Under the pieces are notes generated by a model that had not been told where the DNA came from, did no database searches, and saw nothing but the letters and a program-made list of their open reading frames with translations. A stretch of DNA of 64,000 bases from Montifringilla adamsi (Eukaryota; Chordata; Aves; Passeriformes; Passeridae): the NCBI GenBank assembly GCA_017590115.1, contig JAGGNK010012892.1, positions 3,512,351 through 3,576,350 on the forward strand, in the 5' to 3' direction. Both the position numbers and the translations under genes were made by a program. The stretch's first letter is position 1; each line of letters opens with the position of its first letter. Below are positions 14,013 to 25,520 of this stretch, one piece after another.

Positions 14013-14890
14013 AAGCATTTCTGCTTTCCAAATATGTGAAATGCTCAATAGCAGAAACTCTTCATTAGGAGACAAATGTTTACTTTACCCTCAGAAGTGG
14101 ATTTGCTCCTCTGTGATCTAGCAAGTCCTTCTTTAATGTGCGAAGTACATGAGGGATTACTTTGTGAATGGCATGCACAGAGTGTTCTTTTCTCTTCAAC
14201 CCCACTATGACCCCACTTTCCCCTTGCAGTGGAATATACTTCTTTGTTCAAATTCAAGATTAAGTATTGGATTTCACACAATAATAAATAAGCTCAGATT
14301 ATCAATAGAGTTATGTTGGAGTGCAGAGGTAACATGAAAATCTGTCCTATTTTCTGAAACCATATATTATTATCATTTATCTTGTCTTTGTGTAGAGTAA
14401 TCAGGTTGTTAGCGGGTACATTGTTGTAAAGCAGATGGGTAATAAAACTGTCCACAGTGTCCCTCTGGAATTTCCTATTTGCATTTGGAAAAGGGAATTC
14501 TTTAACCTGCCACTTCAAGCTTGGGAGGAAAGCTTTTTCTCATTTTCAAGTATACAGGATCATATTTGCCACCTGGGACTTTTCAGTTCCAATGCTGTCA
14601 CAGAATTATGGGTGGGAGGAATGCTAGTGGTGGAGTTTTATCCAAAAAAATGGACCTTACAGCATTGATGAATGAATTGTAAACTTTCAACTTTCAGTTC
14701 TGTTTTTATATTGCCTGTTTTGAAGATAATACAAATCTTCGTGCCCTTAGTCCTTTAGGATGCCATCCTTCATACTCATAGCCATGCAATGCTGCAGCAC
14801 TTCTTATGAAAGAAGTACTAATGGAAAATTTTCCCACCTCCCCATTTATTGTAATTTTAACAAGAAAAATAACCAACATCAAGTAACAAG
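14013..14890. other. AT-rich non-coding stretch
   Basis: No recognisable element between the LTR-like remnant and the CR1 fragment. Short open frames up to 78 codons have no known motif. Confidence 0.5.
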
Positions 14891-15152
14891 TGAAGAGATG
14901 AGAGGAAAAGGCCTCAAGCTATGCCAAGGGAGGTTTATGTTGGGTATTACGAAAACTTGCTTTGCCGAAGGGGTTGTCACTGAAACAGGCTTCCCAGGGC
15001 AGCAGTGGAGTCACTGTACCTGGAGGAATTTGAAAGATGTGGATGTGCCACTTAGGGTCAGGTTTAGTGGTGGACATGGCAATGCTGGACAAACAGACTC
15101 AATGATCTTAAGGGTCTCTTCCAACCAAAATGACTCTCTACTGCTATGATCA
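14891..15152 (+). mobile_element. CR1 LINE 3'-end fragment, plus strand
   Basis: About 260 bp match the 3' untranslated end of CR1 non-LTR retrotransposons. In order they show a ggcctcaagct word, then ggaggtttatgttgg, a gggttgtcac word, a cccagggcagc word with tggagtcac, a ggtttagtggtggacatgg word, and the diagnostic end gatcttaagggtctcttccaacc followed by an imperfect version of the terminal octamer-like repeat (tgctatgat at 15142-15150). Upstream reverse-transcriptase sequence is absent, which is the usual 5' truncation. Substitutions relative to the expected consensus are frequent, so the insertion is old and dead. A 129-codon open frame at 14760-15149 runs through it but has no independent coding support. 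Confidence 0.9.
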
Positions 15153-17389
15153 AGTTTTACCAAGATCTGCATTTTTTCTTGAGATAATTTTTCCCCTTGC
15201 ACGGTATTGAGGCTCATTCCATTTTTGCAAAGCAGGTCTCAGGCTCCTTACCTCAGCTGGTGGGTGATGGCCAGCCCAGAAGATGAATTAGCCACCACTG
15301 AGGAGACAGTGCCAGGATCCTTCAGGTACTTGAAGGTGAACAGGCTCCTGGCCCTGGCAAACTAAACACCTCCAATAAGAAATGGCTCTTGACAAAATCA
15401 TTCATGCTTTTAAGGAAAGAGAAGAAATATCTTTTTGAGTTTGGCTGAAGGAAAGTAGGTAACCACTCCTGAGAGGGCAAGTGGCCCTGGGGAGCTGCTC
15501 CAGTAGCCTGGGAAGAAGATGATATTGGCATGGAGCTTAGGTTGTTTGCCATAGCAATTATAAAATCTCCTGGCAAATGTTAGTGGAGTGCTGACTTTGC
15601 TGTAATGCCCTTGGCTGCTTGGTCTCACAAACAGTCTAAATCATCTGGGGTTTATGACAAGACATATTTATTAAACAAACAGGATAAAGATGTGTGTATT
15701 TCCTCTCATTTGAATTACTGGGAATTTCCATGAAAATATTTCTGGTTTAGTGTCCATCTTCTGTTTAGCAGTTCTTAGTGACACTATAAATGTGTGTTAT
15801 AAATAGGTCTGCATAACATGCTAGAAGTTTCCCTCAGCCTTGGAGCACCCTTTCAACACTTTCTGCAGCTATGTACTTTCAGATTATTTCCAAAGCATTC
15901 TAAACAAAAAACACCTACTTTTTACTTGTGTAGTACACAAACTTTAATGCATCATAGACAAAATCTTAGCCATAAGGACTGCCTATTCCTATCCACAAAA
16001 ACGAAATAATGATAATTTACAAGAGCTTAAGATGAGACAACGAATTTTGAATCTATGCCTGAATTTTAGGTGTAGATAATAGGAGTAGTTTTACAATAAA
16101 TTTTGAATGTCATCTGTATGTAGGAGTCTCAAAATATACAGGAAGCTTTGGAATGGGATGAACACTTAAGAATAATTTTATTTGAGATCTACTGATTGAG
16201 AAACCAGCTGTTATTTGCCTGGCTATTTATACAGAGCTTGAAGGGGACGTGAATTTACTTTTGGATAACTGAAACATCTCTGCAAACACTTCCCATAAAA
16301 ATACTGGTTTAATTTTGTAAGAAAAGTAATTTCACCTTTTTCATTGCCCAGACCTGTATAGATGGGTTAGGGATACTCCAAGTACAAAGTCACCACCCTG
16401 ATCTTCCCTGGACAAGGCAAATTAGAACAGATTGGTGTCACCCACTGGAACAGATGTTTACAGCAACTGAGCCTGAAGATGCAGACAGACCAGCTCTACT
16501 CCAAGATTTTGTCAGGCAAAGGTATTGCTGTTGCTTTGAGCCCTCTATGGTTCTTTTGTAATCTCTCTAAGCTGTTTCAGCAGTCATACCTTATCAAATC
16601 AAATAATTTCTTGCTTTCAAAGCATTCTTGGCTACCGTGGAGGAAATTCTTTATGATTTTAACCCGATTCTTTGGTGCCTTATGCAGTATATTTCCTGGG
16701 AGCATGTTCCAGACAGCTGACAGACTTGCCAGTTAGGATTCTGGACAATTTGATAATTTGCATTGACTTGTACCAAGAATTCTGAAGTTCAAAGAGGCAA
16801 TATCATTTCCTCTGCTAATGCTGCATCTGTGCATACTAACAGGATATTTTCTAGGACACAAACAGATGAACAGGTCAGGCAGATTTAGGCTAATGAAAAC
16901 CAAATTGTTCTAGTAAGTGCCCAATCTTTGCCTAAAGGTTTATTTCTTGGATAAAAATTTCAGACTTTCAGTGGTTCTCGTGATTCTGTGTGAGATACTT
17001 TTTTTTTGTCATTTGTGATAAATTTGGTTATTTTAGTTTCTTTATTTTTATTTTGATTTCATTGCTCAAAAGTTAATCCCTTAGTAACTACTGTCTAGAA
17101 TAATTGAATGTTTCTTAGATAAATCTCTATTTTTCTTAATTCCATCAGTATGAAATTTATTTGTTTCCATTTGGCCTTTCCCAAGGCAGAAAACCTCATA
17201 AGCCCAGATAACCAATCATTGACAAACAGCAAATATTAGATAAATACTTACTCAGTTGCCTTATCACAGTAATTCCTTAATAGTGATGATATTTCTTATT
17301 GCTTTAGTGGATCATATAATTGTTTAATGACATGGGATTTATCCCTTGTTCATTATCCCTTATTTATTTACTATGAATTTTGTACTACT
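15153..17389. other. AT-rich non-coding stretch
   Basis: No gene or repeat family recognised. About 15220-15640 is slightly more GC-rich, with overlapping 70-85-codon frames on the minus strand that show no motif. The remainder is typical AT-rich intergenic or intronic sequence. Confidence 0.5.
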
Positions 17390-17965
17390 CTAGAAAATGC
17401 TTTCACTGAGAACTGATGAGACTGTCTGGGCCGGAAAGGATACGAAGACATAATTTCCTGAGCCCCAGGCCAGAAAAACACAGCTGATGGAGTGGCTGCA
17501 GGTGAACAAATCTAAGAGGAAGAGGAGATGTCCCACACCACAGAAGGAAGTAGAGCAGTCCAAAGGTGATGAGCTACATGGAACTAATGAGGATGAGCTC
17601 AGGAGCACCAAACAAAGGCATCTGAATAGCAATGGCACTGCCAGAGAGAGATGGCTTAGGAAAAAGAGAGAGAAAAACCTGGGGTGCAAATAAGAGGGGC
17701 CATCAGCTGGCAAGGGTGTCGAGAAACGCCTGCAAGACAGGTGACAGAGTCACTCTTGGGACAAATGAATAGGTCAAATGTAGCTACAAACACCTACTAT
17801 GACCTGCTTTCCTGTCTGTTCCCTCCTGACAGAAATTTAAACATGGGCCAAGAGGCACGGCACTCAGTCTTTGCTGAGAAATGGATGAAAACAGAAATGT
17901 CTATTTTTCCAATCAATTCTTTGCTTGTTTTGTGTTGATTTCCTAGTGTATTATTAATAATAAAC
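17390..17965 (+). other. Purine-rich segment with short basic ORF and AATAAA
   Basis: A 68-codon ATG-started frame at 17487-17693 encodes a very basic peptide (about 19 of 68 residues are K or R) with a nuclear-localisation-like KSKRKRR near residues 8-14 and RKKREK near the end. A canonical AATAAA lies at 17959-17964, about 270 bp after the stop. The segment differs from its flanks in being purine-rich on the + strand, which by itself yields K/R/E codons and few stops. It could be a processed-transcript remnant, part of an old LTR, or chance. I recognise no protein family, and an 84-codon frame overlaps in another phase (17684-17938). Confidence 0.3.
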
Positions 17966-18789
17966 TTCTTTGAGATAGAAGTCACTTAAAACTTAAGAAA
18001 AGCCCAGCAACCTGCAAGGCTCCATATTTTCACACAGGAATACTTTTTTTCAGATTGCAGAAAAACCTGAAAAAGATATTTCAGATGATTTTAAAGATGA
18101 TGAGGAATAAGTATAGAAATACAGGAGTCACATAATTCTTCAGAGCAATTTTGTTGCTTTCCTTGGCACTGGCAAGAGGAGGGTCTTCACCTCTGACTGA
18201 AACATTTTAGAATGGATTTTTACCAAGGGGGAGAGTAGGAAGAGTTCCCTGGCATGTACTCAGCAGACAACATTTAAATGGGTCACATGGGTCTGAGCCT
18301 TGGAGTCCTGTAAGCAATTCTCATCCTTTTGACTTCTCACAGCCTTAAATTCCCAATTTTAGCCTGCTGCCTGGAGGCTCTAGGTTAGGAAATCTTGGAG
18401 GGAATTGTGTTCTGGTTACACTATCCCACTTTGTCTCTTGTGATCAGATGTGATCATCATTCAGAAGACAATACATCAGGATTTCCCCTCTATTCAACCA
18501 CAGTAAATCTTATTTCTGATGTCAGGTACAGCCTGCATAACAATAGCACAGAATTATCCACTATGGTTTCAATTGCCTGACTTCAAGTACAAAGAAACAT
18601 TTTCCTCAGATTTTTTTTATTCTCAGTTTACAGTCATTTGCAGCTTACTTATTCATGCTAGGCAAGACTGAATTAGTTACCTTTTTCCAGGAGCTCCTCT
18701 TTTTTTTTTTTTTTATTTTTTTATATTAGTCTCACCTGAAATAATTAGAAAATAGCATAGGAGAATTGTAAAAACAGCATTTAAAATTA
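17966..18789. other. AT-rich non-coding stretch with T-rich run
   Basis: Nothing coding is recognisable. A 15-base T run at 18700-18714 continues after one A into T5 and TTAT. Confidence 0.5.
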
Positions 18790-19210
18790 GGTGAATTGAA
18801 TTTATGCCTTGTTCTAGAATCGTGTGTATTATTGTAACGTGCAATTATATTGGTTAAAAAAGACCTCAACTCCCCCCAGGTTACAGATTGATTTCATGGT
18901 TGTTTTGTAAGCTATTGCTCTGCTTCCTGGGGTATCTCTCAGGCTCCGTTCAGCACGGAATCCATTATAAACTACACATTCAGATAGATGAAAGGTATTA
19001 TAGCAAGCTTAACTTTGCTGCTATTGAGTGAATAACGATTTATAATTATTCCTTTTATGATGTTGAAGTTAGCCGGGCGTGTGCCTACCAACCCATTTCC
19101 TTTTGTTCCTGGTGGTGTTGCTTTTTAGCAGCAGCGGTTCCAGACATCTCTCAGACAGTAGATTTAAATGAGAGCTGCAAGCACACCCTTGCTGGTCACA
19201 GCTCTCATCT
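18790..19210. promoter_or_regulatory. Candidate conserved non-coding element with retained CpGs
   Basis: High-complexity sequence that keeps about eight CpGs (for example in atcgtgtg, taacgtgc, ctccgttcagcacgg, aacgattt, agccgggcgtg and cagcggtt), while its flanks have almost none. It mixes these with AT-rich homeodomain-like words such as gatttataatt and gatttaaatg. In vertebrate genomes CpGs decay quickly in neutral DNA, so local retention suggests constraint or lack of germline methylation. No long open frame crosses it. This is inference from composition, and alignment to other species is needed to confirm it. Confidence 0.3.
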
Positions 19211-19329
19211 ACAGATTTTTACCTGTGAAAAACAGTCTGTTGTACCCTATGTATTGCCTGAGTTAAAGTGAAATCATCAACACAAAGAGACAGTCACAAG
19301 TTACTCTTTCTTCCTTTTTGGGGAACTCA
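19211..19329. other. Short spacer, nothing recognised
   Basis: Ordinary AT-rich sequence joining the candidate element to the A-rich tract. Confidence 0.5.
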
Positions 19330-19470
19330 GATGAGAATGAAGAACAAAGAAAAGGAAAGAAGTGTAAAGGTGAGAAATGTGTAGAAATAAAGTAGAAAGT
19401 TAAAATAAAAAATAAAGAAGAAATGTAAAGAAAATCAACAAGAAATAAAAATAAATAAACATAAAAGCTA
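19330..19470. repeat. A-rich, purine-dominated low-complexity tract
   Basis: About 140 bp dominated by A with G and few pyrimidines, built from irregular gaaat, aaagaa and aaataaa words. On the minus strand it yields a T-rich, F/L/S-coding open frame (70 codons at 19263-19475), which is an artefact of the base skew. No clean period is visible. Confidence 0.75.
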
Positions 19471-21711
19471 CTCATTCTCTTCCTTTTTTAAAAAATATTA
19501 CTGAATCACTTCACTGTTTAAAAGACAGGTCCCTGGCAGATGTGAAGCGGCATTGCCTTTTATCTTCAGAACATCACCTGGTCGATTGTAAGTGATGGGA
19601 AGAGAAAGGTAAATGAGTATAAACAAATATGCAGATACAGGCAGAATTTTGGTAAGCTTTAGCAAAGGCTTCTCCCTGATCTCTGGCTTTCCTTGTGTCA
19701 CCTCTCCCCTACCTTCTGTGAATCATAGTCAGATTTCTCTCTAAAGTATTTTAATCTCTTGCCAGCAGTAATTTCTGCAATTGTCAGAGACTTGCTACTC
19801 CTCTCTTCCTTTGTTCTTGGTGTCCCTCAAAATGTGTCTCCATGTGTCTGCTTTTCTGCTGGGTGTACATTAGTTTTGGTCCCTGAAGAAGAGACTTTTG
19901 CTATAGGACACATGGTCCTGGCCTGACTAAGAAGTCATCTGTTTTATCTTTTTTCTTGCTTCCATTAACAATGAGTGGAGAAAACTGAATGAACAGCTAT
20001 AGATGGGCAAGACTATATTTTCAGGAAAATGCTGACATAATTACACAGAGATTTCACAGTGAAAATACTGACTTCGTGCAGCTCTCAACTGCTACTAATA
20101 TAAAGCCAAACTGCTTTCTTCGGGAAACAAAGGTCATAACTTCGTCAAGCAAAAGCAGAATTTAATGGTAAAGTCAGGATTATTAGTTCTTGCTCTGGAA
20201 TCCTGGCTCCATCTAGTCTGAGTTCAGTTGCTTCTTCCTGAAAGCCTTTTTAAAGATGAGAAGATATCTAAGAATAGCTCCCCTCGCGAGAGACAATACC
20301 CTAAGATTATGCTGAGTTTTCAAAGTATACTCCACATTGTAGAAATAATGGGGGAAAAATGTATGATGTGATGAAAAGATAGGAAGAGTATTCATAAAAA
20401 TCTTTCATTCGAGAAATGAATATTATTCTACAGAGGAGGAAAGTATTGTAACTTATGAAGAAATGAGGCAGAGAGGTGAGAACCTCTCTTCACACAACCT
20501 AACACTGTGAAAGAGCTCTGAGTGTGAAAGGCAGTGTGCTGCTGGAGCCACGACTGCATTTCCATGCTGGGAGTAGCAAACCCCTCTCTGAGGCGAGGGT
20601 GAGCTACTAGTGTGTGAGGAGGAAAAGCCCTGGTGACTGAGTGGATGTGACTGCTCCTTTGTGCATTCCTGTTAAAGTGCCAGTTGTTTGTTTTCACTGT
20701 GCTTTCTTATTTCAAACAAAGGATATCAACAGCTTTAGATTCCAAAGCATCGCCCTGCTCTATGAACAAATAAATTGTACTACATTTAGCACATTGAAAA
20801 TTCATAGAATTTGTGAAGGTAAAGGCTTAAGGCATGCTTGCCATTACTCACTGCATATTTATACAAGTTCTCTAAGCCTGGTCACAGCCGCTGGCTGCAC
20901 TCAGGTCAACAGCATCACATAATAATGTTGAACTGTATTAACTGCATAAATAAGAGATTTTAACAGTGGGCTCCATTTGAAGAAAGGGTCAGCAGCGTTA
21001 AGCTAAGGGCAAAATTATTCTTAGACCTTCACTATACATCTACATTTCTGTAATCCAGCTTCCTAATGTACTAACAGAAAAACAAAAGTACTGTGCTGAT
21101 ATGAGACAAGTAATGAACAAACCTACCTTGAAAATATATCTGATTAATTTTTTCCTTCCCAGAGAAAACAACACCTTTTTTTTTTTTGAGCAAAACTGAA
21201 TTTCAACTCATTTTTTTTTTCTAAATCCATTCTTCTGTGCTGATACTATTGTATGCATTATTAATTCTGAGTGAGATACTCAGGGCAGTCTAGAATGACA
21301 CGAAATAACAGCTGTGAAGCTATAACTGAATTATAGCTCTTCTAAGACAAATGTCCAACTATTTTTATTCATCCCACCAAGAATCCTGATTTAGAAGTAA
21401 GGCCCTTTTAAGGCCCTTGAAACACCTTTAAGCACAACTCTTTCAAGCTATTTTTTCTGTACTGAGAAACCTTCTGATTTCAAAGTGGAACATGGCACAT
21501 CTTTATTCATTGCCTAGTGGTTTCAAGAAAGAAATAATAATTGATAATATTACCTCAAATATTGTGTGTATAGTCAGCCTGAGAATTTCTATCCAAATAA
21601 TTCGTAATAAAAAAACACTATGGTGATGATGAAAAAAAAGATAAATGCTCCTAAAATCAGAATCCCTGAGATCAATGGCATGATTCTGACAAAGATGAAA
21701 TAAACTGACTC
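19471..21711. other. AT-rich non-coding stretch
   Basis: No gene or transposon recognised. T runs lie at 21176-21187 and 21211-21220. Frames up to 93 codons (20641-20922 +, 20428-20697 -) overlap antisense and have no known motif. Confidence 0.5.
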
Positions 21712-21756
21712 CACTGACTTTTGAAGAAGGGCAAAGCCTTCTTCAAAAGACAAGTG
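21712..21756. other. Perfect 13-bp-arm hairpin
   Basis: Arms 21718-21730 (cttttgaagaagg) and 21737-21749 (ccttcttcaaaag) are exact reverse complements around a 6-base loop at 21731-21736. Beyond a small internal loop, cact (21712-21715) can pair with agtg (21753-21756), giving about 18 paired bases in a 45-nt structure. This is shorter than a typical pre-miRNA (about 60-70 nt). It could be a small RNA hairpin, the remnant of an inverted-repeat element, or chance. Confidence 0.75.
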
Positions 21757-24700
21757 AAAAAAAAGACAAAGACAAGAGAAAAAAAAACCCAAACTGACAC
21801 AAGTAGACATCTGATGAGATTCTTCAATTCAATACTGGCTCTGATTACAATCAGTCTTTTGATTGCAGAACTCAACTGCTTACTCTAAGGTAATACATTA
21901 GAATAGCAAGCAACACTTTGTGGTCCATACCCTATTCATTCACAATTATTTTAACATTAAATTATGGTGCTTGGGTATAAAATACAGGGAAAACAGTCAC
22001 AGTTCTCTCTCTCTCTCATTCTTCTTTGTCAGTGTTTAGCCTCTCTGAAACCAAATCTAGTGTGTCAGTGAACTACATAGAAGAGATCCTTCCCTTGATT
22101 TTGCTCTCTGGAGACAGAGCAACAAGTTCCTTACATTTTTTGAAAATACTTCTTCAGCAGGGTGAGCATGGTCTGAGGAATCACTCAACTGAGCGAGGCT
22201 GACTCTCATGTCCCAGGAGAGCCCCTCAGAAGGAAGGAAAGAGACAGGTGTTTTCCATCTTCAGTGAGTGTTAGCTTAAATCTTAACACTTTCCCATTCA
22301 CAGGCTGCAAGCTGCAGCCCTTCCTTGCCTCCCTGTGTTCTGGGTAGGAATTTTAGGAGCCAGATGTAGCAGCCTGTTAGTTTGCATTCCTGCACTTCAA
22401 CTCTGTGACGTTTCTCCACCCTGCAGTCCTGGACTCTGATCTGTGCTCCTGGCATGTGAGGGATTCTTCATGAGGGATGAGCTGGATGAGAGAGAAATAT
22501 GCCTGGCTTTGCCAAAGCCACACATCAGCTGTGGCTGTGAGACAAGAATGGATGTAAAGTTTCATTTATCAATGCTGCTGAAACTGAGAAACAGCAAGAT
22601 CTTTTACTCTTGCATTAAGGGATTGCATGGAAAAAAAGTACAAAATATGTAAGTAAATCCCTTTCCTTAGAGGGTGGGAGGTCATTAACAGCTGTTTCCA
22701 AGCCTGCAATAAAGCTGTTTATGCTCACCCTCTGGACTGTTCTGGAGCTGCCCTCAATCCCTCACCATTATACATTATCCAATGCTTTAATGAATGATGC
22801 TCTCACACCTAGGAAGGTAAGGTATCATGGGCAAGGCACAGGTTGACACAGTTCATACCAAATTGAGTTAAAAGAGACCTGTGAAAACATATTTTATCTT
22901 TACAACTGAGCACAATCTGCTGAAGAAAGGGATAGCCTTTTAACAGGTATTAATGTGCTAATCTGCTATTGAAATTACATCCACAGTCTCTTCAGAAATT
23001 ATGACCTCTTGCTTGCATTAGAATATGTATCTGCTGAAGACATGAAACATATGTTTAGTGATGGGTGCAAAAACCTCTTCATTTTCAAACTGTATAAATA
23101 GGACTCCGTTTATTTACACTTTCCCAGGCAAGATTTTGTACTGGAGTTAATAGTAGGTTAAAATGGTATTAGTTAACTGCCTGTTTCTCCAATTTGCTCA
23201 TGCAGTAAAACACATGGTGAAATTTTATAAATATACAATATTTAATACCAAATTAGAACCCTTTGAAAAATTCTGGTCCAAACCCATTTTCTACTACTAG
23301 TAATTTAGTAATTCACAAAGCTATACACTTTCAAACCACTAATTCCTTTTATAGATCAAGCATAAATAAGGTTCCTTGAGCAGGCCTTTAAATATCAGAC
23401 TGGAGACACACTTTAAAAGGTCAGAAAATAACTCTCCTAACAGCACTAATCCTGTTTGGAAAGGCAGGTTATTGCCCCTCTCCAATGACCAAGTAGTAGT
23501 TTTGTGGTAATTTACAGTGTTTCAGGAAGATAGGAAGTAAGGGGAGCCCAAAGGAAAAATTACATCCTTGTGCCCTGCTGGTCATCAACTCCATAAAGAG
23601 GGGACACTGGAGAAAAAGAGAAGAGCTGAATGTATGGCAGCTACTTAGTAGAGAAGGATGAACTTGGCAATTCCTTGCTGTCCCTTTTCATGGCATTAAT
23701 CACTTGCCTTTGTGGGAACACCATCTCTGGGATTGCTGAGGGTAAGGACATTAGGCAAGGTTTGCTAATTAAAAAGATACTTTTGGACTGAACTCTGAAA
23801 AATACTTCCACATCCATAAATAATTTTTTTACACTTGGAACAGTACCCTCAAATTTAGACTTTTTAGGTATTTTTGCAGAATTCAGCACCATAATTGCTG
23901 AAGTAAATGCCTAATGCAGAAATTGTTTCCTTTACATTTTATTGAAAAGTATGGGCACTGTGAATTTATTCTGAGGTCACAGAAGTTTTTGATAAAGCTG
24001 AACTATATCATGAAGCTTAACTAGGTTTTGCTATTGTATTATGGGCTTAGCTAAGAACTACTAAAATTCTCCAGATCGGGAGAAGAAGAGGAAAATCCAG
24101 ACTTCTATGCACACAACTTGTAATTACAGCTTACATCAACCAAAATCAGAAAAGAGGAGTGGGAAACAGTACAAAAAATTCAGGCAGATTAATCAGTGGC
24201 ATAACAGGAAAATTAGAGAGCAGGGAAATGTATGTATATATTTATTTGCAAAGAATAATAATGAAATAGAAAATTAATTTAAACTTAGTTTAGCTATAAA
24301 TAAAGTCTGATTATCTACAAAGTGTTAAGTCGCCTTTTAATATTTTTAGTGGAGATTTTCTGTAAGATTAATCAAATGCATGGGAGTTTTCAGATTTGGA
24401 TAGAGATTTAGACTTGAGCAGCCAAGAGAAAAGTCTGTGTAGAGAAAGTAATAATGTATCTTCTCTGGAAGATGGAAAATGCAGAGTTTTGAAATCTGCT
24501 TTAGTTTCATTCAGTCTCTGTTCCCTGCCAAAACCCCCTTGCCATGTCCTCATGCCCTCAAAATCCACACAGCAAATAAACAAGAGGATAACCCTGTCTC
24601 AGCTTTATCTCCAGAGTTGGACTTGTGCTGCCTGGGGCTGTCGGTGCCATGTAGTAGTGATGATTTTGGCCTGGAACGTGGTCCTGGGCCTCCAGCTCTC

Positions 24701-24859
24701 CTGACAGACATCAGTTTCCCTAGCTCAGCAAACTCTGTATCAAGGCGAGTTCTAACACAGAATTTTTAAAATTGCCTCTTAATTACTGTAGTTATGCTAA
24801 GAATAGAGAAGAGCAGCAAAACATCATTGCTAATGAAAAGTCATTGAACTAGCAAGACA
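21757..24859. other. AT-rich non-coding stretch
   Basis: No gene recognised. It contains a short (CT)n at about 22003-22017 and a 17-nt odd-centred palindrome at 22504-22520 (arms tggctttg/caaagcca). GC is slightly higher at about 22060-22560 and 24500-24720, with overlapping frames up to 102 codons on + (24396-24704 and 24479-24769) and no identifiable domain. Confidence 0.5.
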
Positions 24860-25520
24860 GATAGATGCTTTTAATTCAATGACTTGAGATGCCAGAAGAT
24901 TTTCTCATCTAGGCATCTGGGAATTAAAACCTTACTGAGCATAATTAAAGTGTTTGTCTGCCCTAACCTATAAAAGGTTTATCCACAATGCCAGTTACCA
25001 TCTAATGAGAAAGGATATCTGCCAAAGAGAACAGTAGTCTATTTTTCTCCTGTATCTCTGCAAAGATGATCATCACAAGTAGTTGGAACAAATGCAAATA
25101 ATCAACCTCCTATTATTATAATTGTTTGTATAAAAGGGTTGCAGTTAAAGACTCATGATATAAATCAGCAGTCTATTTATGCTGTTAGTTATCAGGTGTG
25201 CAATTATGCACATTTATTCCCTTGAGTAATTGACCTTAGCCTTAAGTGGATGCCCTCTTCATCATGTTTACTCTGCTATTCTTTCCCATCCTCTAAACAA
25301 AATAACAGATCTATAAATCAGAGACATTAAAATAGCTCCAGAAAGACGCCAGGCTGTTTGTCAGCCTTCCTGCTCTCCAGACCGCCCAGTTACAGACTGC
25401 AGGGTGACGCCTCAAGAGCTATTTATTTACTCCCCTTTGTCTTTGCTGTGCCACCTTTTTTAATTGTTGGGGATGGGTGATTGTTAGGACTATCTGCCAA
25501 GTTGCAGATGCAATTTCTAC
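24860..25520. promoter_or_regulatory. Candidate conserved non-coding element with octamer motif
   Basis: About 660 bp of high-complexity AT-rich sequence with an exact POU/octamer site atgcaaat at 25092-25099, a gtgca-atta-tgcac inverted word near 25198-25211, a caggtg E-box near 25194 and a tgaccttag nuclear-receptor-like half-site near 25232. It has no long open frames, low-complexity tracts or known repeats. Between 25340 and 25410 it keeps a few CpGs. The motif mix resembles vertebrate developmental enhancers. No conservation test was possible, so the boundaries are approximate. Confidence 0.28.

Noticed and set aside
14760..15149. 129-codon frame as a gene
   Set aside because: Its second half is CR1 3' untranslated sequence, and no independent coding evidence exists.
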